From the NCBI GenBank assembly GCA_020186115.1, contig WSYJ01000118.1:1-64000 (forward strand): a DNA stretch of 64,000 bases, in the 5' to 3' direction. Made by a program: the position numbers and the translations under genes. The notes under the pieces were generated by a model. The model was not told the origin of the DNA and searched no databases. It worked only from the letters and a program-made list of their open reading frames with translations. Below, in pieces: positions 50,761-60,565 of the stretch. The number at the start of each line of letters is the position of its first letter. Positions within the stretch are counted from its first letter, which is position 1. The DNA comes from Histomonas meleagridis (Eukaryota > Parabasalia > Tritrichomonadida > Dientamoebidae).

Positions 50761-51946
50761 TGTCTTTTTGTTTAAGAACATATTTTACTAATTCAATGTT
50801 TCCTGAAGAAACAGAATTAACTAAAATTTGTTTTGGCAAGTTATAACTTTTAGAAAAATATTTCAATAAAAATAAATTTCCGATTTTTGCACATTTTTTA
50901 ATAATTGATTTTTTAACTATCATTCCTTCTTTTAATAAAAAAGAAAGAATTTCGAAATTATTATTTATGATACAAGTTTTTCCTAATTTTTTAAGTTTTG
51001 TTGAGTTTCTTTGAAAAGTTTTGCTTTGATAAAGATAATAAAAGATATCATTATGATGGAATTCTATTGCTATTTCAGGAGAATCTTCAAACGCTGCATG
51101 ATTTTGTTCACAGATATGTATAATCTCAATGTTTCCACCCGCTACAGCAAATTTTCCTGTATTTGTTAAATTTGTTGAACCATTCATAATTAAGAATTTA
51201 AAACATTTAATTGAACCAAAAAATGCTGAATAATCAATAAGCGAAACATCGTTTTGATTAATGAATGTAAATTTTTCATAAAGTGATGGTTCAATTATTT
51301 GATTAAAGTTAAAGTTTGTTTGTGTTGATAATTTTTGAAGTTTTTCGATTTCATCATTTCGAATAATTTTTGCTATTTTTAAAGGATTAATTCCTTCATG
51401 AACATATTTCTTATGAAGTTGCCAATCATTTTCTTCTAAGCTTTTAATGTTAGAAATGAATTGTTGATAAAAAGGATCTTTGTTTTGTAAACATTTGATT
51501 TCTTCTTTTGTTTTATAATGCGCAAAATATAATGAATTTTGATTGGAAATTAAATCAGATGAAATTATATTTTGCTCAATCTTTTCCTCAAGAAGATAAT
51601 ATGATTCCGATCTTTTAAGCGATAAAAGAAAATGCAAAAAAATATCAATGATTTTATTGTAACTTTGAATGTTATATGTTTCTTCTTTAGTTTGAACTGA
51701 TTGCAAAAAATCAAAATATGTTTTTGGTTCTTTCTTTTGGGAAATAAAAGATGAAAATATTAATTTACAAATAATAAGGTTAAAAGAATATATATAATTT
51801 AAATCAAGTAAATTTATGGTTGATTCAACTGATGCTTGGATATTAGTCTCATCCAAATTTAAAATAATAGTTTCAAGGCTTTCACATATTTGTAAGTTCT
51901 TGTCTTCTTGGTTTTCAACAATATCTTCTTCTGAATTTTGGAGCAT
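50543..51946 (-). CDS. DUF3447-type ankyrin protein, locus F, 5' open frame
   Basis: The 467-codon frame begins MLQNSEEDIVENQEDK. Family landmarks follow: ENDWQLHKKYVHEGINPLKIAKIIRNDEI in pieces, LYEKFTFINQNDVSLIDYSAFFGSIKCFKFL, GNIEIIHICEQNHAA, and two full ankyrin units joined without a spacer. The frame ends in spacer-derived FLHHFL. A possible Inr (TTCATTAAC) lies about 30 bp upstream. The locus continues as an array to 47757. Function unknown. Confidence 0.75.
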   Translation of the reverse strand: MLQNSEEDIVENQEDKNLQICESLETIILNLDETNIQASVESTINLLDLNYIYSFNLIICKLIFSSFISQKKEPKTYFDFLQSVQTKEETYNIQSYNKIIDIFLHFLLSLKRSESYYLLEEKIEQNIISSDLISNQNSLYFAHYKTKEEIKCLQNKDPFYQQFISNIKSLEENDWQLHKKYVHEGINPLKIAKIIRNDEIEKLQKLSTQTNFNFNQIIEPSLYEKFTFINQNDVSLIDYSAFFGSIKCFKFLIMNGSTNLTNTGKFAVAGGNIEIIHICEQNHAAFEDSPEIAIEFHHNDIFYYLYQSKTFQRNSTKLKKLGKTCIINNNFEILSFLLKEGMIVKKSIIKKCAKIGNLFLLKYFSKSYNLPKQILVNSVSSGNIELVKYVLKQKDIKLNTKNVLFESPLMKACIDNQIEIVKLLLEQNGIDVNTKDYYLKYFTLIFVKRCFKLIFGFCSFDFLHHFL

Positions 51947-52117
51947 TTAAATAAACAAAGTAGAATAAAAGTTAATGAAGACGGTTGTAATCGTTCCATC
52001 AGAAAAAGTCATATCGTTGGTTTTATTTATGAGATTGGAAAAAGAAACAAAATGCAAAATATGTTTATAAATCCATTTAAGAAAATAAAACAATGTAAAG
52101 ATATATTTAAAAGTTAT

Positions 52118-52627
52118 TTATTCACCTGTGACAATCCTATTTCCTTCTGTAACGAACAATAATGAATTCTTTGGATCCTTGCTGTAATTGTCAAAATGCC
52201 AGATTAAATATCCTGATAAGGCTGCAGCTATGAAAATAATCCAGACAACTATATTTACCCAAAATGTACTCATTTGACTAAATGATGCTGCCTTCTCAAG
52301 GAAAAAGAATTTAACAGTGTATCCTTGGTCGGCGTATTGAGAAATGTTTGAAACTGGATCGACAATCGAATTCAATGAAGCTCTTAATTCTGCTAATTCC
52401 TGTGTTGTTCCAGTAACCTTGTAAAATGTGTAATTTGACCCATCTTCTCTTTCACCAGAATCTCTCATTACATAAACTGTCTTATTAATATTATATGATG
52501 AAGTTTCAACAGCATACTGTTGGCTTTGCGTATTCATTTGATATTGCATCTGAATAAAATCAGTCACTGAAATTGTTATATAATTTGGAGCTGTTGAGCT
52601 AACCAAAAAAACCAGAATATGAAACAT
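52118..52627 (-). CDS. Type I membrane protein, possibly ATP6AP2-like
   Basis: The 169-residue protein has a signal peptide (MFHILVFLVSS), a lumenal part with N-glycosylation sequons (NKTV, NYTF, NISQ), one transmembrane helix (about 122-143, FWVNIVVWIIFIAAALSGYLIW) and a short tail with DPKNSLLFVTEGNRIV. The tail resembles the conserved C-terminus of ATP6AP2/renin-receptor proteins (W.MDP..DS..Y..T..KI), which join V-ATPase assembly; the match is short. An M3-like AACGGTTT lies about 30 bp upstream. Head-to-head with the lectin gene, 128 bp apart. Confidence 0.6.
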   Translation of the reverse strand: MFHILVFLVSSTAPNYITISVTDFIQMQYQMNTQSQQYAVETSSYNINKTVYVMRDSGEREDGSNYTFYKVTGTTQELAELRASLNSIVDPVSNISQYADQGYTVKFFFLEKAASFSQMSTFWVNIVVWIIFIAAALSGYLIWHFDNYSKDPKNSLLFVTEGNRIVTGE

Positions 52628-52755
52628 TTTGGTCCAAAAGTGTATAAAAAACCGTTTTTTATCATTTCGTGTAAAAGTGACTTATCCACAAGCAAAGTAA
52701 ACCATTCAAATCCGTTATAAATAATTTCACATGACACTTCCAAAAAAACAAACAA

Positions 52756-54039
52756 ATGTTTACCATCTTTTTTTTCCTTTCTTCATCAGGTAACTCAGAA
52801 AATTTGTCACCGCCATTCGAACCTACAGAACAAGGGGATGTTGGTTATTGGGAAGTTGGTGGTTCAACAGTAATTTATCCAGACAAAATTATGTTAATTC
52901 CACCAATTCAATATCGACAAGGATTTTTATGGGCAAAATTTATGTCTCCACGTGGCCCTTGGTCTGTTTCTTTTCAAATTGATTTTGGTTATGGAAATGA
53001 TGGTGGTGGATTCAACTTTTTAATTAACAACAAATTTGGTGACTATGGTCCTATTTTTGGTGGGCCTTCAAAGTTTGTTGGTATTTCATTTATTGGATCG
53101 CTTACAACAAATCAGAAAACAGATTTTCTAAATTTAAGATTAATTCAATCAACAGGAGAAAAATCATATACGGTAGACAATCTCCCAGATCCAATGGTGT
53201 CAATTGCTATCCAAAAAAATAATCCTCTTTTAATCAAACTTGAGATTAAAAATGGAAACATTTCAGCTTATATTGACAGCGTCCAATACATTTCTCAACC
53301 ACTACAAATCACTCCTTTTGACCATTTCATTGGATTAACTGCATCTAGTGATACGTATTTTACAGAAATTTATCTCCATCAAATTTCAATCGAAGCTCAA
53401 AAATTATCAATGCATAACCACACTCTTGGTGATCATAAGAATCAAAGGAGCATTGATCATGACAGAATTACAAGTTATCGAAATCCAATTTTTAATAATA
53501 CTGTTTCTGAGCTTCAAAAACTTCATAGCATTAATCCCAAAGGCTTATCTGATGTTACAGAAACGACCGATGCATCAGTAGATAAAGTCTTAAACGTAAT
53601 TGACGAGATCAACGAGGTGACATTTGACATCCCATCGTTCTCGGAATTGACTGGGTTTGTTCAGGACAACTTGATGACAACCGTTCGACGATGGCAACGT
53701 CGAACTCTGAAAATCGTTGAGCGAGCCCAAGATGCGCGTAATGTTGCAGGCTCAGCAATTGAATCTACTGAAGAAGTACTTGACTTTTTTAATTATACAT
53801 TACGATCAAAAGTCTTTAAAACTAATGAACAAATAATGGAATTTCAAGAACTGTTAGTACAGCTTGCATTAGATGGCATAGACGAAGGAGATGTGATGTC
53901 TAAAATGGCTGACAGAGTTAATAAGTCAAGTGCGATACGTATTGTTGTGCTCGGATCTATTATAGAACTTTTACTGTTGGCGGGATTCTTCGCTGCGTTG
54001 AACATTCCGGCAATAAGAAGAAAATTACTCTCATGGTAA
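52756..54039 (+). CDS. L-type lectin cargo receptor (ERGIC-53/VIP36-like)
   Basis: The 427-residue protein has a signal peptide, then an L-type lectin-like domain at about 20-220 (PPFEPTEQGDVGYWEVGG, SFQIDFGYGNDGGGFNFLINN, FVGISFIG). A helical stalk (about 245-395) follows, then a transmembrane helix (about 398-418, IRIVVLGSIIELLLLAGFF) and a short basic tail RRKLLSW. This layout matches LMAN1-type receptors that carry glycoproteins between ER and Golgi. No KKxx ER-retrieval signal is present at the very end. Calcium-binding Asp/Asn residues cannot be placed with certainty. Confidence 0.78.
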   Translation: MFTIFFFLSSSGNSENLSPPFEPTEQGDVGYWEVGGSTVIYPDKIMLIPPIQYRQGFLWAKFMSPRGPWSVSFQIDFGYGNDGGGFNFLINNKFGDYGPIFGGPSKFVGISFIGSLTTNQKTDFLNLRLIQSTGEKSYTVDNLPDPMVSIAIQKNNPLLIKLEIKNGNISAYIDSVQYISQPLQITPFDHFIGLTASSDTYFTEIYLHQISIEAQKLSMHNHTLGDHKNQRSIDHDRITSYRNPIFNNTVSELQKLHSINPKGLSDVTETTDASVDKVLNVIDEINEVTFDIPSFSELTGFVQDNLMTTVRRWQRRTLKIVERAQDARNVAGSAIESTEEVLDFFNYTLRSKVFKTNEQIMEFQELLVQLALDGIDEGDVMSKMADRVNKSSAIRIVVLGSIIELLLLAGFFAALNIPAIRRKLLSW

Positions 54040-54467
54040 ATAAATATACTTTCATGAAATAAAATTTTGCGATAATTTGTCAATTATGATGCTTTTGAAA
54101 TTACGACCACATATCGAACTTTAAGCCTGTGATTTTTTTCTATTGAGAATCTGAAATCAATGGTTAGACTTGCTAAAATTTTTCAGTAAAATTATTTGAA
54201 TTTATACTATTTTTTAGAATGCATCAGATGTCAATATTGTTTTAATATGAATGGAGTTTCTAAAATTTTTAAAAGTATTATTTAAAGTGTTTTTGTTTTT
54301 TTAAACATTGATTATTGTTTTAGGAAAATATTGATATTTATTACACAAATTTCCCCTCATAAAAATTGACAAGGTTAATTAACTGTAAAAACACATTTAT
54401 CAATAATTCCAGTCAAATTTTGAATGAAATGTTGGCGTTTTTAATGATCCTACCCAAAGAAATAAAA
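54040..54467. other. Intergenic region
   Basis: AT-rich, no gene seen. Confidence 0.4.
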
Positions 54468-55128
54468 ATGAGAGAGATCTCCTATAATTTAATCATATTT
54501 TCCATCCTTTTTGTGATGCACATCTCAAGTATTTTTGCATCTGTCACCCCAATTTCAGATAATGTGACTAATCAACGCTGTGATTTATATTCAAAATTAA
54601 ATCAATTTCCTTTAAATCATAAAAATATACAATACACTCTTACTCCACTCACACAAGGTTTTTCAAAACATTTTCATTATGACGATATTAATAACATCAT
54701 ATTTTCAAACTTATAGTAATTCATTTTTTATTTCAAAATTTGGATCATTAAATACTTATGTTCAAACAGAAATAATTTATTATGATTATACAATTGTTTT
54801 ATATTCGTATTACCATAGCTTTTATTATAGTTTCTTTACTTTTATTTATTATGCACATGAATCAAATGATGATACAGATAATACCAAAACAATAATTATA
54901 GCTGTTGTTGTTTCGGTCGTCGCTGTTATTGTTGTTGTTACACTTGTGGTGGTTTTGATCCGTATTAGAAATAAACGAATATATATCCAATCTTCATCAA
55001 CTGTCAAAGAAAAAGAAACAGAAAATACATTCGGAACAGGCGTAACTATTTCGAATATAGAAGAAGATCCATTTGCAAAAGATTTCAACGAAGATAATGA
55101 AATAAAATTTGATTCAAATGAAATGTAA
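54468..55128 (+). pseudogene. Surface membrane protein remnant (signal peptide plus TM tail)
   Basis: One frame from ATG 54468 gives a signal peptide (LIIFSILFVMHISSIFA) and about 60 further residues, then stops at 54716. An overlapping frame ending at 55128 contains a Val/Ile-rich helix (TIIIAVVVSVVAVIVVV) and a 60-residue acidic tail, like the C-terminus of trichomonad surface proteins and of the glycosidase-like protein at 1972. The ectodomain expected between them is nearly missing and the frames do not join, so this is probably a frameshifted, internally deleted surface gene. Confidence 0.55.
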
Positions 55129-56060
55129 TAGAAACATAGATAAAATTCTGAAATATATGAAAAAAAGGATTTAATTTGTTGATTACTAAAAAATTGTTTT
55201 TAATAGAACTAAAATCTATTGTTTATTAACTTTTTTATTTCTAAAGTTTGGTCGAAATTTTTTGATTTTAATTTGTTAAGAGAATTTAGTAAAATTATGT
55301 TAATTTTAGTACTTCCAAACTTTGTATCCAACGATCAACATTTTTGTTTGTTTCCGTGATTTCCATAATTATGACTTCCGAGGAAATATAAAAAAATTGA
55401 GTATATTACATTTTTATGTTGAGTAAATATATATTCATCAAAATAACGTGTAATGTTTATTTTTCTCTTGATTGGCAGATATGTAATTCATTATCACATT
55501 ATTAAAATTATATATGACATTGAATTAAGGTGAAGTGGTTTATGATGTATTTATTTTTGATTCGAATTCATTAAAATACTTATCTTAACTTAGATTGACA
55601 ATGTTAATTTGTATTGGTTTCATTGAAAAAACGAAATAAAATTTTAAAATGTAATAAATTATTTGTAGTATATTTCATATAATATGTTACATAAAAACTG
55701 AATTCATCAAATTCAGGCGGGTTTTCTTCAAACAGGCCATCAAAAATCCATTAAAAATATGTACAATGTTAAAGAAGTTGGTAGAGCTAGATATAACCTG
55801 GAGTAATGAAATCCAACAGAGGGAAATCTTGGAATGGAATGTTGTATAAAAATGTTATTTCTAACAAAATTCTTTTGGGCTTAAAGAAATAAAAAGTTTA
55901 TTTCACTAAATTTGAATCTAATGTTATATTAAATATGTGAAATCATATCTTTATTCGATGCATGATGTAATTTAGAAAAATTACATTTTGGATCTGAATA
56001 AATAAAGACGTTAACTAACTTCACATTTACTTCTCTGTCATGTAAAGCAAACAATTCCAA
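55129..56060. other. Intergenic region with dispersed repeat
   Basis: About 930 bp without a gene. It holds the second copy of the 80-bp repeat (55352-55431). Confidence 0.5.
55352..55431 (+). repeat. 80-bp dispersed repeat, copy 2
   Basis: Near-identical to the reverse complement of 44784-44863. It starts TTCCGTGATTTCC and ends GAGTAAATATA. Confidence 0.85.
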
Positions 56061-56278
56061 TTAACGTTCTTCGTCATTATCTTTGAGTAAATTACAAGCT
56101 GCATACAGTCTGTATCATCTGGTTGTTTACAATGATCAGGATGTACTTTCTTTGAAATATTAAGATATGCAATTCGAATTTCTCTTTTATTACAATTCTG
56201 TGCTAAACCTAAAACCTCATACGGTGTTTCAGCTTCTTGGATTTGTTCAATAATTTCATCATCAATGTCTTGAACCAT
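56061..56278 (-). pseudogene. J-domain protein with a frameshift
   Basis: The frame from ATG 56278 encodes a J-domain start: TPYEVLGL, helix II with REIRIAYLNISKKVHPD, including the HPD motif that stimulates Hsp70. After CKQPDDTD the frame turns to unlikely sequence, while a shifted frame gives LYAACNLLKDNDEER and TAA (56061-56063), the expected helix III and IV end. One lost or gained base near 56105 explains this. Either a pseudogene or a sequencing error in a short J-protein. Confidence 0.65.
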
Positions 56279-56349
56279 TTGATGAATGAAAAAAAATATT
56301 TTCTCTAAGAAACATGGATTAAATACTTAATAATTTTTTGATATCCGAA

Positions 56350-56422
56350 GGTCTCGTAGCTCAGTCGGTAGAGCGTTGTGCTGATAACGCAAAGGTCTAG
56401 GGTTCAAGTCCCTGCGGGACCA
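56350..56422 (+). tRNA. tRNA-Ile (anticodon GAT)
   Basis: The cloverleaf is complete: acceptor GGTCTCG with CGGGACC, D-loop AGTCGGTAG, anticodon stem TTGTG with CGCAA, loop CTGATAA, T-loop TTCAAGT, discriminator A, then a T run as Pol III terminator. Anticodon GAT reads ATC/ATT as Ile. Most eukaryotic nuclear genomes use AAT (inosine) for this box. Confidence 0.95.
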
Positions 56423-56501
56423 TTTTTTTCATTTTTTTGTTTTTATGTTCTGATTTATGAATAAACGGTCGCTGGAGTCAAAATAATTAAATGCTTTATA
56501 T

Positions 56502-56789
56502 ATGATGGTGGAAATACTTTTTTTCCCTGTATTGGTTGCATCACTCTCTGATACTGTTGTTTTCGCAATCACTGCAGGCTCTATCTTTCTTGTTATTATT
56601 GGGATTATGTTAATTATTTGCTGTTGTGGAAAAAAAAGTAAATTCTGCAAGAAAAATCAAGAAGAGAGTACAGATTTTGACATGTCATCAAACAAGCGTG
56701 TTATAGATCAAAGATTACTTCCACCAATTTTTTTTATGCCTAATGAAAATCCACTTTCTCAAGATGATATTCCAAATGTTGAGTATTAA
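56502..56789 (+). CDS. Small single-pass membrane protein
   Basis: 95 codons: a short hydrophobic start (MMVEILFFPVLVASL), one transmembrane helix (about 22-42) ending in ICCCGKKSKFCKK, where the Cys could be palmitoylated, and a hydrophilic tail with a DFD and a C-terminal VEY. Layout resembles the 78-residue protein at 23270. No homologue recognised. Confidence 0.5.
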   Translation: MMVEILFFPVLVASLSDTVVFAITAGSIFLVIIGIMLIICCCGKKSKFCKKNQEESTDFDMSSNKRVIDQRLLPPIFFMPNENPLSQDDIPNVEY

Positions 56790-56950
56790 GGCGAAGAATG
56801 GGTATTTTTAACAAATGTGTGGCGCCTAATACGTATGCTTGGTTTAAATTTTTCATAAAATTGTTATTTTCAGAATTTATATTTTAAACACAATAATTTG
56901 TAAAACTAAATTGTTTGAGAAAAGAAATGATGGGCTAACGCCGTAGTTCT

Positions 56951-57349
56951 TTATTTTTTATTTATCGAGTAAAATCTCATTTCTCTTTCCAAATTGATAA
57001 TTTCCTTATTTTCATCACGGAGATGAATCCGTGGAAGTAAGGGAAATATTTGCTCCCAGTTATTAGAGAACCACTGCATTAGCACACGACTATCTCTTTG
57101 CTCAAGTCTTGTCATCTTCAAATTCGGAATTTGAAGACATATAAGAGTTGCAATGCTTTTGAGTTCGTTATGGGTAACACCAGAACTGAAGAAATAATAC
57201 AACGCATCTTTTGCCACACAATTCTCTGGATCGAACGTACCCAATTGATTGATGACTTTTTGCGCTTCGACACCTTGTCCGCGTACAGGCTTATGGATAG
57301 AATTCAAATTGGGTATGTTCAACTGAGTTGAAACTTCATCATCAAACAT
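56951..57349 (-). CDS. Hypothetical helical protein
   Basis: 132 residues from MFDDEVSTQL, mostly helical, with VEAQKVINQLGTFDP and VLMQWFSNNWEQIFPLLPRI. An ATG at 57373 would add eight residues (MYVRCSLC), but TCATTGTG just before 57349 looks like an initiator. I recognise no domain. It is divergent from the 788-codon gene. Confidence 0.6.
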   Translation of the reverse strand: MFDDEVSTQLNIPNLNSIHKPVRGQGVEAQKVINQLGTFDPENCVAKDALYYFFSSGVTHNELKSIATLICLQIPNLKMTRLEQRDSRVLMQWFSNNWEQIFPLLPRIHLRDENKEIINLEREMRFYSINKK

Positions 57350-57857
57350 ACACAATGAACACCTCACATACACTTTCCAACTTTCTTTTTAAAATTTTTT
57401 GCAATTGAAAGCAAAATCTTGAAGTTTTCTGTGGGAAATACGGTTTGTGGCCAGTAATTCAAATCCACAAAAAACCGTTGTATCGGAACAAACATTTTAA
57501 TGACCGTTAAAAATCAAAAATTGGAATTTCTTATTGATTTTATGTTAAAAAATGAGCATATACCAATATTTTTACTAAAAACTGATTTTTTCGAAATGCT
57601 TTAATTTTACTGAGCTGACCTAAATATATTCAAGTGATTTATTAAATTTTTAAAACTAATCAATTTCAAATTGGAATAACAATCATGTTTAAATATAAAA
57701 AAATCAATTTGATATTTGAAAAATCCATTTATAATGATTTGCAAATAATCTTGAAGAAAAAATAGCTTTTTTCGTCCATAAAAAAATGAAGAACGACCGT
57801 TAATGTCAGGGTGCCCTAAAATGCCAAAATCGATTTTCCAAAAATTAAATTTCCTCA
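57350..57857. other. Divergent intergenic region with promoter motifs
   Basis: 508 bp between divergent genes. GACCGTTA (M3-like) lies at about 57795 and GGTGCCCTAAAATGCC starts at 57810, 48 bp before the ATG of the next gene. The rest is AT-rich. Confidence 0.5.
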
Positions 57858-60224
57858 ATGTCAACCAATCTAGAAACAATTCTAAATGAAATAGAAAAAA
57901 ATGATATAGCCCTTGGAGCTTCAGAAGGAATGGACCGAGAACTTTCACAATATATTTCTAATTTTCATGAAAAAGATATAATCTTAAGAAAAGAAGTCAA
58001 TCTTCTTTTTTATATATGTCGTTTTATACCAACAAAAAAATCTTTTAAAAAACCAATGCCAATTATGGCGCAACCAATTTCTTCTCCAAATAATATTTCT
58101 TTATCTTTATCTTATCTTTACCTCAATGAAAAGAAAACCATAGTGGCTCGTGCCCTAGCTGAATATTTTAAGGACAAAGATGAAGAAGTCAAGCAATATT
58201 TTGTTTCATGCACATTCCCATCATTATTTAATCAATTTTCTTCATCAGACTACACTAAAGCAGCATACAAATTTATTGAGTGTTATATGAATGTATTTAA
58301 AGGCTCAGGTTCATTGCTTACTCCATCTGAACTTGTGGGATCATTTATTCTTCAATCATATGTATTCCAAGAAAACTTCAATAATTCATTCTTTTTCAAG
58401 CTTTCACAGCTTCCAGTTCTCGAAGGTTCAGAACCAAATCCTGCACAAATCAAAGAACTTGCAAATATATTATTTCAATCTTTTCGTGATTCTCTTCGTT
58501 TTCTTTCCAAGCATCAAATAAAAGCCTTTAGGTTAATGGTTAATATGTCCAAAGAAGAAACCTCAATAATGATAATGGAACATATTTTCAAACCAATAAT
58601 TAGTCTCTGGTTCTACACTCCAGAATTTTCGTTTAACAAATACATTTTCCAGTATAGCGTTGCACGTGGTGAAGATCAAAAATATACTTTTGATGGTATT
58701 TCGATCAAGTTTGCATTCCAAAAGTTCTTAAACGGTCTCTCATATCAAACACACCGCGAACTTTTTGATAGCGTATTTGGTTGCATTGAAAATTCTTCAT
58801 TTTCTGAATCATTTTATCTTTGCGATATTTTTTCGACGGACAAGATATGTTTTTCATATTTGGATGTATGGTTATATGATGAAATACTCCATTCAGCCAA
58901 AGATTCTGGAATCACCAATTTTCCAATGCGCAAGGCAATATGTCAACCTGAATTCACAGACTTCGATAATGCCTTTACATTCTTTAATATAAACTTTGCG
59001 TTTAAAGCTACAACAAAACCAACAAGTTCAAAATCATTAACTCAACTTGCAGAAAACAACGTTACATATCAAACACTAGAAAACGTTGACAATGAAACAC
59101 AACAATTATATCTTAAGCGATGGGAAATAATCAAAAACCAATCAATCACAAAAGGTATTCATCCATTAGCACAATTACAAAATTATGATGAACAATTTCA
59201 GTTATTTGCACATGAAGCATATAAAAATGATTTAGAGTCGGCCTCGAAATCAATTGAATCATTATCAACTCGAATTGTTTCAGCGCGACCCATCAAAGAA
59301 TCGATTCAATGTGTAACGGATGTCTTTTCAAAAGTTTTAATATTTTACGCAAAAGTGCGACCTGTTTCGGTTGAGGGCACCCTAATAAAAGTGCCAAAGG
59401 AGTACAAAAATAACGTTCCCCTTATATTTTCGATGGTATTAAATTTGTTGTTTGTTGAACAACTTAAGAATTATGGTTCTGCCAGAATTAAGATGATGAT
59501 TTCTGACAACAACTTATTTGAGGAAAGAAATGGTGAAAAATTATTTTTTAAGAAATTAGAATCAGAGAATTTTTCACCAGATACGAATGATCGTGTAATG
59601 CGATATTTAAATGTTGTTATTAAGTCAGCCAATGAAATTATGGGTTCCGAAACATTTGTAGCTAACAACAATTTAATTGATGAATTTACATTTTTCTTTG
59701 ATAACTTCGATAAGTTTGAATTTGGACAAGTGATCAATTTCATGAATGAACAATTGATTGAAATTGCTCTGAAAAATTTCTTCGAAGTTAAAATGTTTCA
59801 TCCTACTGATGCGCAAAGGAAATTGTTGCAACAATTTAAGTTCTTAGACAAAGCGACAGTACAACCGAAGTCATTACTATCAAACTACGCGAGTATATTT
59901 AACGAAATGAAGTTTAAGTCGGAGCCAAATTTGTATTACACTGGAACAATACTTTTGGCGTTCGAAAAGATCTCAAAGTATATAAATGAAATAGCAAAAA
60001 TTTTAAAGAAAAAATGCCCAAACGAAAAAGATATCGGTAAAATCTTCGTGACATCATTGATGGAAGGAAAGGCAAAGGAAGTATGCTACTGCTCGTTCAT
60101 AAAGGTGGCGAGAATGGCGAAAAGATTCCACTTGCAATACCACTTGAAAATGCCCCACGAACTATCGGAGAATATTCTGTCGGCGTTCGACCTGTTTGAT
60201 TACCCATTGGATGTATCATCTTAA
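57858..60224 (+). CDS. Large helical hypothetical protein
   Basis: I do not recognise this 788-residue protein. It has no membrane segment and is predicted almost wholly alpha-helical, with a pattern like HEAT or RasGAP-type folds (AYKFIECYMNVFKGSGSLLTP, then SFILQSYVFQENF). The middle carries LSKHQIKAFRLMVNMSKEE. The C-terminal 40 codons are richer in G and C. A regulatory or trafficking scaffold is only a guess. TTTCCAAAAATTAAATTTCC precedes the ATG. Confidence 0.7.
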   Translation: MSTNLETILNEIEKNDIALGASEGMDRELSQYISNFHEKDIILRKEVNLLFYICRFIPTKKSFKKPMPIMAQPISSPNNISLSLSYLYLNEKKTIVARALAEYFKDKDEEVKQYFVSCTFPSLFNQFSSSDYTKAAYKFIECYMNVFKGSGSLLTPSELVGSFILQSYVFQENFNNSFFFKLSQLPVLEGSEPNPAQIKELANILFQSFRDSLRFLSKHQIKAFRLMVNMSKEETSIMIMEHIFKPIISLWFYTPEFSFNKYIFQYSVARGEDQKYTFDGISIKFAFQKFLNGLSYQTHRELFDSVFGCIENSSFSESFYLCDIFSTDKICFSYLDVWLYDEILHSAKDSGITNFPMRKAICQPEFTDFDNAFTFFNINFAFKATTKPTSSKSLTQLAENNVTYQTLENVDNETQQLYLKRWEIIKNQSITKGIHPLAQLQNYDEQFQLFAHEAYKNDLESASKSIESLSTRIVSARPIKESIQCVTDVFSKVLIFYAKVRPVSVEGTLIKVPKEYKNNVPLIFSMVLNLLFVEQLKNYGSARIKMMISDNNLFEERNGEKLFFKKLESENFSPDTNDRVMRYLNVVIKSANEIMGSETFVANNNLIDEFTFFFDNFDKFEFGQVINFMNEQLIEIALKNFFEVKMFHPTDAQRKLLQQFKFLDKATVQPKSLLSNYASIFNEMKFKSEPNLYYTGTILLAFEKISKYINEIAKILKKKCPNEKDIGKIFVTSLMEGKAKEVCYCSFIKVARMAKRFHLQYHLKMPHELSENILSAFDLFDYPLDVSS

Positions 60225-60231
60225 AAAATGC

Positions 60232-60320
60232 ATTTTTTTTTTTGTTTGTTTGTTTGTTTGTTTGTTTGTTTGTTTGTTTGTTTGTTTGTTTGTTTTGTTT
60301 TGTTTTGCTTTGTTTTTTTT
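60232..60320. repeat. TTTG microsatellite
   Basis: A T run followed by about 14 TTTG units and then imperfect TTTTG units, directly after the stop of the 788-codon gene. Likely length-variable. Confidence 0.95.
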
Positions 60321-60518
60321 GTGTTTATGGAATTAATTATAATTAACTTATTTTAAAAAAATAATTTATTTTAAATTCCAGTCTTTTTTGAGAGAAACAA
60401 AAAACAGAATCACTACAAATGTTCAGCGCATTTCAGAAATACGATTATTTGATGACTAATTTTAAAAATAAGGGATTTTCTTCTTAATTAGATATATTAT
60501 TTCGAAATTTGTAAATGG

Positions 60519-60534
60519 GGTGCCCTGAATTTGC
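60519..60534 (+). promoter_or_regulatory. GGTGCCCTGAA promoter-like element
   Basis: GGTGCCCTGAATTTGCCC starts 47 bp before the SNARE gene ATG. The preceding gene has GGTGCCCTAAAATGCC 48 bp before its ATG, so the word is shared at the same distance. Confidence 0.5.
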
Positions 60535-60565
60535 CCAAAGTTTTTGGAGACGTTAATCTTGTAAG

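Noticed and set aside
44784-55431. One large transposon bounded by the 80-bp inverted repeats
   Set aside because: The interval holds ordinary host genes (kinase, exosome subunit, lectin) and an ankyrin locus, with no integrase or polymerase, so the pair is treated as dispersed copies.
60232-60320. TTTG array as a telomere-like or CRISPR-like element
   Set aside because: A simple 4-nt microsatellite with no spacers and not at a sequence end.
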